A stretch of 64,000 bases of DNA from Pseudomonadales bacterium (GTDB lineage Bacteria > Pseudomonadota > Gammaproteobacteria > Pseudomonadales > UBA5862): positions 124,001-188,000 of the forward strand of contig JACKOQ010000004.1 in the NCBI GenBank assembly GCA_024234215.1, read 5' to 3'. The notes under the pieces are model-generated. The model worked only from the letters and a program-made list of their open reading frames with translations, made no database searches and was not told where the DNA came from. A program made the position numbers and the translations under genes. Shown piece by piece: positions 38,799 through 51,958 of the stretch; the first letter of the stretch is position 1, and the number at the start of each line of letters is the position of its first letter.

Positions 38799-40520
38799 TC
38801 AGGTCCGCTCCGTCTTGCTCAGCCACATGTCGCGCATCGAGCCCTGCGGCACATGCATCGGGTAGACATGCTCCTCGGGGTCGACATAGATGTCCATGAA
38901 GACCAGCCGGTCTTTCATGGCGAAGCAGCGTTCGAGCGCCGGTTCCAGATCTTCCCGCCGGTCGACGCGAATGCCGACATGGCCGTAGGCCTCCGCCAGT
39001 TTGATGAAGTCGGGCAGCGACTCCATGTAGGAGTGGGAGTGGCGGCTCTCGTAGTTCATGTCCTGCCACTGCCGCACCATGCCGAGCGAGCCGTTGTTGA
39101 GGTTGATGATCTTGACCGGAATGTTGTACTGCATGCAGGTCGAGAGCTCCTGGATGTTCATCTGGATGCTCCCCTCGCCGGTCACGCAGGCGACGGTCTG
39201 GTCCGGAAAGTTGAGCTTGATGCCCATCGCCGCCGGAAAGCCGAAGCCCATCGTCCCCAGCCCGCCGGAGTTGATCCAGCGGTGGGGTTTGTCGAACTTG
39301 TAGTACTGGGCCGCGAACATCTGATGCTGGCCGACATCCGAGGTGATGTAGGCGTCGCCGTCGGTGACGCGGTAGAGCGCCTCGATCACCGTCTGCGGCT
39401 TGATCAGGGTGGTGTCGTCGGTGCGGTAGCGGCCGCCATGCCGTTTGCGCCACTCGTTGATCTGTGCCCACCAGCCCTTCAGCGCGGTGGCATCGGGCTT
39501 CTGCGTGCTCTCCTCGATGAGTGTGATCATCTCCCGCAGCACCGACTCGACCGGCCCGACGATCGGAACGTCGACCGGTATCGTCTTGGAGATCGAGGCA
39601 GGATCGATGTCGATGTGGGCGATTTTTGCCTGCGGGCAGAATTTGCCGGTGTGATTGGTGACCCGGTCGTCGAAGCGGGCGCCAATCGCCAGCAGCGCGT
39701 CGCAGTGGTGCATCGCCATGTTGGCCTCATAGCTGCCATGCATGCCCAACATGCCGATGAACTGCGGATCGGTGCCAGGAAAGGCGCCCAGCCCCATCAG
39801 GGTGTTGGTGACCGGGTAGCCCAGCAGCTTTGCCAGCCGGGTGAGGGCTTCGGCCGCGCCGCCCATGATCACGCCGCCACCGCTGTAGATCACCGGCCGC
39901 TGGGCGCCGAGCAGCAGGTCGACCGCCTTGCGGATCTGCCCGGCATGGCCGCGCTGGGGCGGGTTGTAGGAGCGCAGTTTCACCTTCTGCGGATAGACAT
40001 AGGGGAACTTCTCGCTCGGCGTGGTCATGTCCTTCGGAATGTCGACCACCACCGGACCGGGCCGGCCGGTGCTGGCGATGTGGAACGCCTTTTTCAGCAC
40101 CAGCGGAATCTCCTCCGGCCGGCGCACCGAGAAGCTGTGCTTCACCACCGGTCGGCAGATGCCCATCATGTCGGTCTCCTGAAAGGCGTCATCGCCGATC
40201 AGGTGGCTCATCACCTGACCGGCGATGACCACCATCGGGATCGAATCCATGTAGGCGGTGGCGATGCCGGTGATGGTGTTGGTGGCGCCAGGGCCGGAGG
40301 TGACCAGCACCACGCCGGGCTTGCCGGTGGCACGGGCATAGCCATCGGCCATGTGGGTGGCGGCCTGTTCGTGCCTGACCAGCACATGCTTGACCCGGCT
40401 CTGCCGGAACAGCGCATCATAAATATGCAGGGCGGCTCCGCCCGGATAGCCGTAAATGTATTCGACCCCCTCATCCTGAAGAAAGCGAATGACCATTTCA
40501 GCGCCTGACAAGTACTCCAT
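38799..40520 (-). CDS. ilvI: Acetolactate synthase large (catalytic) subunit
   Basis: Thiamine-diphosphate enzyme of 573 residues that condenses pyruvate to acetolactate, or with 2-ketobutyrate to acetohydroxybutyrate. The catalytic Glu is in RHEQAATHMADGYARATGK near residue 48. The ThDP/Mg site is VTGEGSIQMNIQELS with NNGSLGMVRQW near residues 440-475, and the C-terminus ends MWLSKTERT. The GEGS form (E. coli IlvI has GDGS) is, to my recollection, also found in Pseudomonas, so it is not a defect. ATG 40520 is preceded by GAGGTAGC. Confidence 0.96.
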   Translation of the reverse strand: MEYLSGAEMVIRFLQDEGVEYIYGYPGGAALHIYDALFRQSRVKHVLVRHEQAATHMADGYARATGKPGVVLVTSGPGATNTITGIATAYMDSIPMVVIAGQVMSHLIGDDAFQETDMMGICRPVVKHSFSVRRPEEIPLVLKKAFHIASTGRPGPVVVDIPKDMTTPSEKFPYVYPQKVKLRSYNPPQRGHAGQIRKAVDLLLGAQRPVIYSGGGVIMGGAAEALTRLAKLLGYPVTNTLMGLGAFPGTDPQFIGMLGMHGSYEANMAMHHCDALLAIGARFDDRVTNHTGKFCPQAKIAHIDIDPASISKTIPVDVPIVGPVESVLREMITLIEESTQKPDATALKGWWAQINEWRKRHGGRYRTDDTTLIKPQTVIEALYRVTDGDAYITSDVGQHQMFAAQYYKFDKPHRWINSGGLGTMGFGFPAAMGIKLNFPDQTVACVTGEGSIQMNIQELSTCMQYNIPVKIINLNNGSLGMVRQWQDMNYESRHSHSYMESLPDFIKLAEAYGHVGIRVDRREDLEPALERCFAMKDRLVFMDIYVDPEEHVYPMHVPQGSMRDMWLSKTERT

Positions 40521-40988
40521 CTGTGCTACCTCACAAGTACCTTAGGGTATGTCGATGATCGATTGCTGTTGGATATGACCGACACCTTCGTCGCGGTGGA
40601 TCAAAGGTGTTGGCGCGTGCCGGTGCCGGGTAGATGGCCAGAAGGGGCACCGATCGCGGGGGTGGGCGGTCGGTTGCCGGGAAGGCTCAGGGTGAAATCA
40701 TTGTCGATGGGGTTCAGCCCGGTTCGGCAGCGACGAATCATCAGGTGCGGGGGTAACCACACCGCCCTGCACCCTGTACAGAGCGGGTCTGGCATTCTCT
40801 CTTGCCGGTGCTCTTTGTCAAGGGGCAGTGTCGACTGCTGGCCTGTTTCGGCCGAAAAGCGCAAGCCAGGGTCTCGTTTCGGGGTGGTTGGCGGGCAAAT
40901 GGAAGGTGGAGCTGGCGGTTTTGCCCTATTATCTGATAATTGAAAGATTCTGTTGCGCATGAATCTCGATTCCAAAGGATGCCGCTGC
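40521..40988. other. Divergent intergenic region between ilvI and the DUF4124 gene
   Basis: About 470 bases without a gene I can support. For ilvI a candidate promoter is listed separately. For the DUF4124 gene A/T-rich boxes such as TATTAT (40927-40932) and GATAAT (40935-40940) occur, but without good -35 boxes. A 47-codon minus-strand frame starting near 40742 has no run of Val, Leu or Ile codons, so no classical ilv attenuator peptide is seen. Confidence 0.5.
40794..40821 (-). promoter_or_regulatory. Candidate promoter of the ilv operon
   Basis: On the minus strand a perfect -35 TTGACA (40821-40816) is followed 16 bases later by GAGAAT (40799-40794), four of six matches to TATAAT. It would leave a leader of about 270 bases before ilvI, long enough for post-initiation control. 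Confidence 0.3.
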
Positions 40989-41432
40989 ATGTCCGTTTTG
41001 CGAAGAACGCGCCTCTGTCTGCTGCTGTCGCTGCTGGTGGCACCGTTGGCCAACGGCGAGAAACAGATTCTCTACCGCTGGAGCGAGGGTGATCAGCAGC
41101 ACTTCAGCGACCATCCGCCGCCGTTGGGCACCCCGTACGAGAAGGTCGTGCGGCAGACGACACCTGCTCAGCAAAAGCCCGAAGCCGCCGCCGAGAAACC
41201 CGGCGCAGATCAGGGTGATGCTGCCAAGCCGCCGGCCGCCGATGCCAGTGAGCAGAAGATCCGTCAGGAGAACTGCAACAACGCCCGCAGCGAGCTGCGC
41301 CAGCTCGAAAACAGCGCCCGGGTGCGCGAGGTCGATCCACAGGGTGGCTCGCGGATGCTGAGCGAAGAGGAGAAGAATGCCCGCATCGAGCGGGCACGGC
41401 AGATGATCCGCGACCATTGCGTCGCCGAGTGA
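40989..41432 (+). CDS. Secreted DUF4124-domain protein
   Basis: A 147-residue exported protein. The signal peptide is MSVLRRTRLCLLLSLLVAPLANG. The DUF4124 domain follows at once (ILYRWSEGDQQHFSDHPPP), then a Pro/Ala-rich linker and a helical, charged C-terminus with two Cys. DUF4124 proteins are common small envelope proteins of unknown role. ATG 40989 gives the cleanest signal peptide; two in-frame ATG codons lie 30-36 bases upstream. Confidence 0.8.
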   Translation: MSVLRRTRLCLLLSLLVAPLANGEKQILYRWSEGDQQHFSDHPPPLGTPYEKVVRQTTPAQQKPEAAAEKPGADQGDAAKPPAADASEQKIRQENCNNARSELRQLENSARVREVDPQGGSRMLSEEEKNARIERARQMIRDHCVAE

Positions 41433-41447
41433 TCGACGACGCAATGG
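41414..41447. terminator. Inverted repeat between convergent genes, possible bidirectional terminator
   Basis: Perfect 11-base arms CCATTGCGTCG (41414-41424) and CGACGCAATGG (41437-41447) with a 12-base loop that includes the stop of the DUF4124 gene. The clpB stop follows 16 bases later from the other side. There is no T-run on either strand. Confidence 0.5.
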
Positions 41448-41462
41448 CGGGTTGGGCGGGCG

Positions 41463-44030
<2,568 letters not shown>

Positions 44031-44081
44031 GGAGTTTCTCCTTCAAAGGGCTTGAGTCCGGTGCACCAACCGCTGGTGCAC
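44031..44081 (-). promoter_or_regulatory. Structured 5' leader of clpB
   Basis: Two hairpins can form in the leader RNA: GTGCACCA with TGGTGCAC (44061-44081, 5-base loop), and GGAG-AAA-CTCC (44041-44031), in which the Shine-Dalgarno GGAG itself pairs just before the ATG. The second is weak and could melt on warming. A role as a heat-sensitive switch is speculative. Confidence 0.4.
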
Positions 44082-44094
44082 GGCATTGTCCCTG

Positions 44095-44123
44095 TAGATG
44101 GGGTGGGAACGCGGCGATTCAAG
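44095..44123 (-). promoter_or_regulatory. Sigma-32 heat-shock promoter of clpB
   Basis: On the minus strand CTTGAAT (44123-44117) matches the sigma-32 -35 consensus CTTGAAA at six of seven positions. After 13 bases it is followed by CCCCATCTA (44103-44095), a full match to the -10 consensus CCCCATnTA. The -35 overlaps the pgeF stop codon. In E. coli clpB likewise has a sigma-32 promoter behind pgeF. Confidence 0.88.
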
Positions 44124-44862
44124 CCGGGGAGTGCAGCTGGATCAGGCTGGCCATGCGGCCGGTGGTGCCATCGCGGCGGTAGGAGTAGAAGCGCGCACCA
44201 TCGCAGTGGGTGCAGAGACCGCCACCGAAGATGCGGGTCACGCCCAACCGCTGCAGCCGCCGGCGCGCCAGCAGGTAGAGATCGGCCCGCCAGCGGTCGC
44301 CGTGGAGGGTGAAGGCCTCGGCATCGGCTGGCTGCCGGGCCACGAAGGCGGCGCGCACCTCGCTGCCGACCTCGAAGTGACAGGGGCCGATGGCCGGTCC
44401 CAGCCAGACTTGCAGGCTCCGGGGCGGCGCGCGCAGCTTTTCGAACGTGGCTTCGATGACGCCGGCGGCCAGGCCGCGCCAGCCGGCATGCAGTGCGGCC
44501 ACCTCATCGCCGGTTTCGGCAGCGAGCAGAATCGGCAGACAGTCGGCGGTCAGCACCGCGGCAACGCCGGGCGTGCGGCGGATGGCAGCATCGGCAACCG
44601 GGCGTGGTGACGCGGTCGGCAGCAGCGCGACCTCGATGCCATGCACCTGGGTCAGATAGTCGATCGGCGCGCGGAGCCCAAGCCGCTGCTCCAGTTGCCG
44701 GCGGTTGCGCTCGACCCGAACCGGATCGTCGCCGACATGATCCGCCAGGTTGCAGCCGGCATAGGAGCCGGCACTGTGGCCCGGTTGGCGCAGCGTGACG
44801 CCGGCCTGCACGCCCGGCAGTTCCGGCCAGTCGGCCCACAGCAGGGTCGGTTCAGGCTGCAT
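44119..44862 (-). CDS. pgeF: Peptidoglycan editing factor PgeF (YfiH/laccase-domain family)
   Basis: A 247-residue cytoplasmic protein of the former multicopper polyphenol oxidoreductase family, now linked to removal of wrongly built muropeptides. The metal/catalytic region is complete: QVHGIEVA, LTADCLPILLA, and ALHAGWRGLA, with WLGPAIGPCHFEVG and the C-terminal GGLCTHCDGARFYSYRRDG. ATG 44862 lies 11 bases inside the end of rluD, so translation is coupled. Gene order rluD-pgeF-clpB is the same as in E. coli and Pseudomonas. Confidence 0.95.
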   Translation of the reverse strand: MQPEPTLLWADWPELPGVQAGVTLRQPGHSAGSYAGCNLADHVGDDPVRVERNRRQLEQRLGLRAPIDYLTQVHGIEVALLPTASPRPVADAAIRRTPGVAAVLTADCLPILLAAETGDEVAALHAGWRGLAAGVIEATFEKLRAPPRSLQVWLGPAIGPCHFEVGSEVRAAFVARQPADAEAFTLHGDRWRADLYLLARRRLQRLGVTRIFGGGLCTHCDGARFYSYRRDGTTGRMASLIQLHSPA

Positions 44863-45808
44863 CGTGCTGTGCCAACTGTTCCAGCAGTTGCTGCATGTCT
44901 GCCGGCAGCGGCACCTCCCACTGCAGGGTTTCACCGCTGTGGGGGTGGGTCAGCCGCAGCGCCTTGGCATGCAGTGCCTGCCGTGGAAAGGCGCGGATCA
45001 CCTCAATCAGTGCGGGCGCCAGGCCCGCCGGCAGCCGCAAACGACCGCCGTAGTCGCGGTCACCGACCAGCGGATGGTGCAGTTCGGCCATGTGCACCCG
45101 GATCTGGTGGGTGCGGCCGGTCTCCAGCGACAGTCGCAGGTGGCTGTAGTGGCGAAAGCGGTGCAGGAGGCGGTAGTGGGTCACGGCCGGCTTGCCGGTC
45201 GCGACCACCGCCATCCTGGTGCGCTGTCGCGGATGGCGGCCGATCGGTCGATCGACCGTGCCGCCTGCGATCATCGCGCCTTCGGCCACCGCCTCGTAGT
45301 CGCGGCCCATGCTGCGGTTCTGGAGCTGCCCGACCAGCGAGGTGTGCGCGCGCAGGCTCTTGGCCACCACCATCAATCCGGAGGTCTCCTTGTCGAGGCG
45401 ATGCACGATGCCGGCGCGGGGCAACTGGATCAGTTGCGGGATGCGGTGCAGCAGACCATTGAGCAGGGTGCCCTCCCAGTTGCCGGCGGCGGGGTGGACC
45501 ACCAGTCCGGCCGGCTTGTCGATCACCAGCAGGTCGTCATCCTCGAACAGCACCCTGAATTCGATCGGTTGAGCCTGCCAATCGCCCTGCGCTTCGAGCA
45601 CCGCGTCGAGGCTGAGCTCCTCGCCGCCGACGACACGGTCGCGCGGTCGCATCCGCCGCTGATTGACGGTCAGTTGGCCGTCACTGATCCAGCCCTGCAG
45701 CCGTGCGCGCGAGTGATCGGGAAAGAGTTGCGCCGCAGCCTGATCGAGACGCAGCCCGGCCAGTTCGAGCGGAATGCGCAGTTGCTGTCTGATGCAGGTT
45801 TCACTCAT
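44852..45808 (-). CDS. rluD: 23S rRNA pseudouridine synthase RluD
   Basis: Makes pseudouridines in helix 69 of 23S rRNA. The 318-residue protein has an N-terminal S4 RNA-binding domain (LRLDQAAAQLFPDHSRARLQ) and the catalytic Asp in GIVHRLDKETSGLMVVAKS near residue 138. RTHQIRVHMAELHHPLVGD is the conserved C-terminal signature. It is divergent from bamD with about 100 bases between, the arrangement known from many gammaproteobacteria. Confidence 0.96.
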   Translation of the reverse strand: MSETCIRQQLRIPLELAGLRLDQAAAQLFPDHSRARLQGWISDGQLTVNQRRMRPRDRVVGGEELSLDAVLEAQGDWQAQPIEFRVLFEDDDLLVIDKPAGLVVHPAAGNWEGTLLNGLLHRIPQLIQLPRAGIVHRLDKETSGLMVVAKSLRAHTSLVGQLQNRSMGRDYEAVAEGAMIAGGTVDRPIGRHPRQRTRMAVVATGKPAVTHYRLLHRFRHYSHLRLSLETGRTHQIRVHMAELHHPLVGDRDYGGRLRLPAGLAPALIEVIRAFPRQALHAKALRLTHPHSGETLQWEVPLPADMQQLLEQLAQHDAA

Positions 45809-45907
45809 GGCGAAGCGGCGGCGGGGCCGACGGCGATTGGTTCAGCCGGGGCGCTATGGTTAAATGGCGGCTTGCCTGTTTCATCTCCTTCTCGATTTCT
45901 CACCATC

Positions 45908-46900
45908 GTGATTTCAAACCGCACTTTCGATCATCGCATTGACCCCCTTCCCGCTGTCGTGCTCCTGCTGCTGTTGGCGCTGACCACGCTGCTGGGTGGC
46001 TGCTCCCTGTTTGGCGAGAAGAAGGAGAAGCCCGAACTGAGCGAGCAGGAGTACTATAACCAGGCGCGCAAGGCGCTCGATGTGAACAATATACAGGAAG
46101 CCATCGAGCTGCTGCAGGCGCTCGAGTCGCGCTATCCGTTCGGCGCCTACGGCCAGCAGGGGCAACTGGAGCTGATCTATGCCCAGTACCGCAGCTTCGA
46201 CTATGACAGCGCGGCGATTGCCGCCGACCGTTTCATCCGGCTGCACCCGACCCACACCAATGTCGACTACGCCTACTACATGAAGGGGCTGGCCAACTAC
46301 GACCGCGACGACATGGGCTTTACCCGCTATCTGTCGCAGAATCCGGCAGAACGCGATCTGACCAACGCCCGCCAGGCCTACCTCGATTTTTCGCAGCTGG
46401 TCAACCGCTTTCCGACCAGTCCCTATGCCGCCGACGCCCGGCAGCGGATGATCTTTCTGCGCAACCAGCTGGCCGAGCGGGAGATCGTCATCGCCCGCTA
46501 CTATTTCAAGCGCAAGGCCTATCTGGCCGCCGCCAACCGGGGCCGTTACCTGGTCGAGAACTATCCTGACTCGCCACTGGTCGGTGACGGGCTGGCGGTG
46601 ATGGCCGAGGGCTACCGGCTGATGGAGCTGCCGGCACTGCAGGCCGACGCCGTCGAGGTGCTGCGGCTCAACCACCCGGACCATCCGAGTCTGCGCGGTG
46701 GGACCTTCAGTTTCGCCCTGCGGCTCGATGAACCGCATCAGGCGCAGTCGTCACAGAGCGCCGCTGCCTCGGCCACCGCGGAAGAGTCATCGGTCGTCGG
46801 CTTTTTCAAACGGCTGATCGGCAGCGGCGATGCGCCTGCGGCCCAGCCCTCTGCCGCACCCCCGCCGCCGACGCGCCACCCGACCGGTGGCGTGCGCTAG
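45908..46900 (+). CDS. bamD: Outer membrane assembly lipoprotein BamD
   Basis: Essential lipoprotein of the BAM complex that inserts beta-barrel proteins in the outer membrane. The signal peptide ends in LLGGC with the lipidated Cys at residue 32. TPR repeats follow (YYNQARKALDVNNIQEAIEL, FPTSPYAADARQRM, YYFKRKAYLAAANRGRYLV). GTG 45908 is the only suitable start between the preceding region and the signal peptide. The ribosome site is poor. At 330 residues it is longer than E. coli BamD (245); the extra part is a Ser/Ala/Pro-rich C-terminal tail. The stop is three bases from the nadE stop on the other strand. Confidence 0.94.
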   Translation: MISNRTFDHRIDPLPAVVLLLLLALTTLLGGCSLFGEKKEKPELSEQEYYNQARKALDVNNIQEAIELLQALESRYPFGAYGQQGQLELIYAQYRSFDYDSAAIAADRFIRLHPTHTNVDYAYYMKGLANYDRDDMGFTRYLSQNPAERDLTNARQAYLDFSQLVNRFPTSPYAADARQRMIFLRNQLAEREIVIARYYFKRKAYLAAANRGRYLVENYPDSPLVGDGLAVMAEGYRLMELPALQADAVEVLRLNHPDHPSLRGGTFSFALRLDEPHQAQSSQSAAASATAEESSVVGFFKRLIGSGDAPAAQPSAAPPPPTRHPTGGVR

Positions 46901-46903
46901 CCT

Positions 46904-48559
46904 TCAGAACCGATCCTTCAGACTCCAGCCCGAGGTGATCGGGTAGCGCCGGTCGCGACCGAAGGCGCGCTGGCTGATGCGCACGCCGATCGGCGCTTGG
47001 CGCCGCTTGTATTCGTTGCGGTCGATCATCCGCACCACCCTGTGCACCACCGCTTCGTCGAAACCCCGGGCGACGATCGCGTCGGCGCTCAGGTCATTCT
47101 CGATGTAGAGTTCGATGATCGCGTCGAGCAGCGGGTAGGGGGGCAGGGAGTCCTGGTCCTTCTGGTCGGGACGCAGCTCGGCAGAGGGTGGCCGGTCGAT
47201 CACCCGCTGCGGGATGACCGGCGCGATGCCATTGCGGTAGTGGCAGAGCGCGTAGACCACCGTTTTCGGCACATCCTTCAGCACCGCAAAGCCACCGACC
47301 AGGTCGCCATAGAGTGTGGAGTAGCCGACCGCCATCTCGCTCTTGTTGCCGGTGCTGAGCACCATGCTGCGCTTTTTATTGGAGATGGCCATCAGCAGCA
47401 CCCCGCGGCAGCGCGCCTGCAGGTTCTCTTCGGTGGTGTCGGGGGCAAGGCCGGCGAACTCGGTTTCCAGCCCGGCCATGAAGGCGTCGTACATCGGTGC
47501 GATCGAAATGATGCTGTAGTCGACCCCCATCACGCGGGCCTGGGCTTCGGCATCCTCCAGACTCATGGCCGAGGTGTAGTGAAACGGCATCATCACTGCC
47601 TGCACCCGGTCGGCGCCGACTGCGTCCACGGCAATGGCCAGCGTCAGTGCCGAGTCGATGCCCCCCGACAGCCCGATCACCACGCCGCTGAAACCGTTGC
47701 GGTCGACATAGTCACGCACGCCCACCACCAGCGCGTTGTAGATCGAGGCTTCGAGCGTGAGGTCGGCCAGTGGCTGGCGGCTGATGACGTCGCAGACGTT
47801 GCCATCGCCACTGAACTCGACCAGGCAGAGCCCTTCAGTGAAGCTCTCCATCTGCACCACGCAGTCGCCATGGCGGTCGACCACCATCGACGCGCCATCG
47901 AACACCAGCTCATCCTGGCCGCCGACCTGGTTCACATAGACGATCGGCAGACGGCCCTCGATGGCGCGGTGTCTGAGCAGTTCGCGCCGTTCCGAGGGTT
48001 TGCGGCGGTGGAAGGGCGAAGCATTGAGGTTGAGCAGCAGTTGGGCGCCGGCATCGGCGGCCTGCTGGACCGGACCCTCCTGCCAGACATCCTCGCAAAT
48101 GGTCAGCCCGATGCGCAGGCCGTCGCGGTCGTAGACGCAGGGCGCCCCGCCCGGCTGAAAATAGCGCTTTTCATCGAAGACCTGGTAGTTCGGCAGCCGC
48201 TGCTTGCGGTACTCGGCGATCAGTTCGCCATCGCGGATCACCCCGGCCATGTTGTAGCGGCCGCTCTTCTTCTGAAAGGGGTAGCCGACGACGATGTCGA
48301 CGCCGCGACAGAGTGGCTCTTCGACGCTGAACTGCCGCAGCTGCTGCAATGCGTCCTCCACCCGGATTTGCATGCTGGGCCGCAGCAGCAGGTCCTCGGG
48401 CGGATAGCCGGTGATCACCAGCTCGGGAAAGAGCACCACCTCGGCGCGCAACTCGGCAACGGCCCGGCGCACCTGCTGCATCACCAGCTCGACATTGCCC
48501 TTGATGTCCCCGACCAGGGGGTTGATCTGCGCCATCACCACACGCAAAGTGGTTGTCAT
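46904..48559 (-). CDS. nadE: Glutamine-dependent NAD synthetase
   Basis: Last step of NAD synthesis, deamido-NAD to NAD. The 551-residue protein has an N-terminal nitrilase-type glutaminase with the Glu in LFPELVITGYPPEDLLLRP, Lys in YRKQRLPNY and Cys in LTICEDVW. The C-terminal synthetase has the P-loop GLSGGIDSALTLAIAVDAVG near residue 290 and STGNKSEMAVGY. ATG 48559 is preceded by GAGGCACT; an open frame further upstream has no family similarity. Confidence 0.97.
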   Translation of the reverse strand: MTTTLRVVMAQINPLVGDIKGNVELVMQQVRRAVAELRAEVVLFPELVITGYPPEDLLLRPSMQIRVEDALQQLRQFSVEEPLCRGVDIVVGYPFQKKSGRYNMAGVIRDGELIAEYRKQRLPNYQVFDEKRYFQPGGAPCVYDRDGLRIGLTICEDVWQEGPVQQAADAGAQLLLNLNASPFHRRKPSERRELLRHRAIEGRLPIVYVNQVGGQDELVFDGASMVVDRHGDCVVQMESFTEGLCLVEFSGDGNVCDVISRQPLADLTLEASIYNALVVGVRDYVDRNGFSGVVIGLSGGIDSALTLAIAVDAVGADRVQAVMMPFHYTSAMSLEDAEAQARVMGVDYSIISIAPMYDAFMAGLETEFAGLAPDTTEENLQARCRGVLLMAISNKKRSMVLSTGNKSEMAVGYSTLYGDLVGGFAVLKDVPKTVVYALCHYRNGIAPVIPQRVIDRPPSAELRPDQKDQDSLPPYPLLDAIIELYIENDLSADAIVARGFDEAVVHRVVRMIDRNEYKRRQAPIGVRISQRAFGRDRRYPITSGWSLKDRF

Positions 48560-48703
48560 AGTGCCTCGTTCGTTCTGGTGTCGATTGGATGACGGCGGTA
48601 TTGTAATGACTGTTGTCAGAAGGCCAAAACCGTCCGTGCCGGTCGATCTTTCGACCGTGACTGCCGGTCTGCCGCACGCCCGTCCGTCGCTTTCGTGGTC
48701 ACC

Positions 48704-48931
48704 ATGCTGATCAGACTCTTTTTTGTCGCGCTGCTGCTGTTTGCCTGCTATCTGTACCTGCGCCATCGACGCAGTCGCCGTGCGGCGGAGCGTCCGCTTG
48801 GGCAGTTCGTCCGCTGCGCCCAGTGTGAACTGCATCTGCCGGCCGAGCAGGCGATTCGCGATGGCGACCACTGGTTCTGTGGTGAACCGCACCGCGCGCG
48901 TTACCGTGCCATCAACCGCCCCAAGCCGTGA
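48704..48931 (+). CDS. Small membrane-anchored Cys-motif protein (PP0621-like)
   Basis: A 75-residue protein with one N-terminal membrane helix (LIRLFFVALLLFACYLYL) and a soluble part with CAQCELHLP and HWFCGEPH, a small zinc-ribbon-like pattern. Similar small proteins precede pilS in Pseudomonas-type genomes. Its stop overlaps the pilS GTG start by four bases, so it is coupled to pilS. Function unknown. The 144 bases between nadE and this gene must hold the promoters for both directions, but I see no convincing box. Confidence 0.65.
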   Translation: MLIRLFFVALLLFACYLYLRHRRSRRAAERPLGQFVRCAQCELHLPAEQAIRDGDHWFCGEPHRARYRAINRPKP

Positions 48932-50560
48932 ACGTGGCCACACTCTTCGCGACACCGCAGCAGTCGTTGCCACGCACCGACCGACAGGTGGTCCGTGTCT
49001 ACCTCTACTATCGGCTGATACTGGCGATCGTCCTGCTGGTGATGCGCTTTGGCGACGAGGGGCAGATCCATCTCGGGCAGTTGCTGCCCAGACTCTACCT
49101 GAGCGTTGCGCTCTGTTACCTGCTCAGCGCGCTGCTGGCGCCACTGCTGCATGCGTTGCTGTTCGGCTCCAGCCTCAACACCGCCCGGCTGTTCGCCCTG
49201 TTCAGCTTCGACATCCTGCTGTTCACGCTGCTGATGTACAGCAGCAGCGGGGTGACCAGCGGGCTTGGCAACCTCAGCCTGATCGCGGTGGCGGCCGGGA
49301 ACATCCTGCTGCAAGGACGAATCGGCACCCTGCTGGCGGCGCTGGCCACGCTGCTGGTGATCGGTGAGGAGGGCTATCTGCTGCTGACCGCGCTGCCGCC
49401 GGGCGAGGAGTCCAACCGTTTCTTTCAGGCCGGTGTGCTGGGCACGCTCTACTTTGCCATTGCGCTCGGCATGCAGATGTTGTCGCGGCGGCTGTTGGCC
49501 AGCGATGAACTGGCACGGCAACGGGCACGTGACATCAGCGAGTTGCAGCAGCTCAACCACATGATCATCCAGCGGATGCGCACCGGCATCCTGGTGCTCG
49601 ACCGCAATGATGACATCCGGATGATCAACCGCGCTGCGACCCTGCTGACGCAGATTCCGCCGACGGCGCAGGGTGGATTGCGGCAGCTCTCCGAACCGCT
49701 GTTCACTCGTCTGGAACAGTGGCGGCGCCAGCCCCGGCTGCGGCCATCGCTGTTCTCGCTGCCCAGGGGACCGCAGTTGCAGGTGAGCTTCGCCCGCCTC
49801 ACCGATCAGCCCGACAGCGACACGCTGCTCTTCATCGAAGACCAGGCATTGCTGGCCCAGCAGGCGCAGCAGCTCAAGCTGGCATCGCTGGGTCGGCTCA
49901 CCGCCAGCATTGCCCATGAGCTGCGCAACCCGCTGAGCGCGGTCAATCATGCCGCCCAGTTGCTCGACGAACTGGCGCTGCCCGATGCCGAGCAGCGGCG
50001 GCTGGCCCAGATCATTCAGAGCAATGCCCGGCGGATGAATGGCATCATCGAGAATGTGCAGCAGCTGTCACGCCGCGACCATGCCCGCGCCGGGCTGCTG
50101 CCACTCGCGCCCTGGCTCGAGCGGTTCCTGCACGAGAGCATTCTGCCGGCCTGGCCCGAGGCCGAGCTGGTGTGGCGGATCGAGCCGGAATCGATCGAGG
50201 TGCGGGTCGATCCCGGCCAGTTGGCCCAGATTCTGACCAACCTGATCGAAAATGGCCTGCGTTACAGTCGGCTGGCGACCGGCCGGGCCAGCCTGCGCAT
50301 CGAGGCCGGCATCGACGGCGATCATGATCTGCCGTATCTTGCCATCATCGATCAGGGAGAGGGGGTTGCCGACGAGGCGCTCGACTCACTGTTCGAACCG
50401 TTCTTCACCACGGCGCCCAAGGGCTCCGGCCTCGGGCTCTACATTGCCCGTGAGCTGTGCCAGAGCAACCAGGCGACCATCGATTATCAGCGTGATGCCG
50501 GCGGCGGCAGCCGCTTCGTCATCACCTTCAGCCACCCGGAGCGCAGCCCAGGTCATCAGG

Positions 50561-51944
<1,384 letters not shown>

Positions 51945-51958
<14 letters not shown>

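Noticed and set aside
39160..39200. GEGS instead of GDGS in the acetolactate synthase cofactor site as a possible defect
   Set aside because: The same form is, to my recollection, found in Pseudomonas enzymes, so it is likely normal for this lineage.
40601..40742. A possible ilv attenuator leader peptide on the minus strand
   Set aside because: The frame has no run of Val, Leu or Ile codons and no following terminator-antiterminator pair was found.
40563..40943. A 126-codon plus-strand frame in the ilvI upstream region
   Set aside because: No ribosome site, no family pattern, and coding-like features are missing; treated as intergenic.
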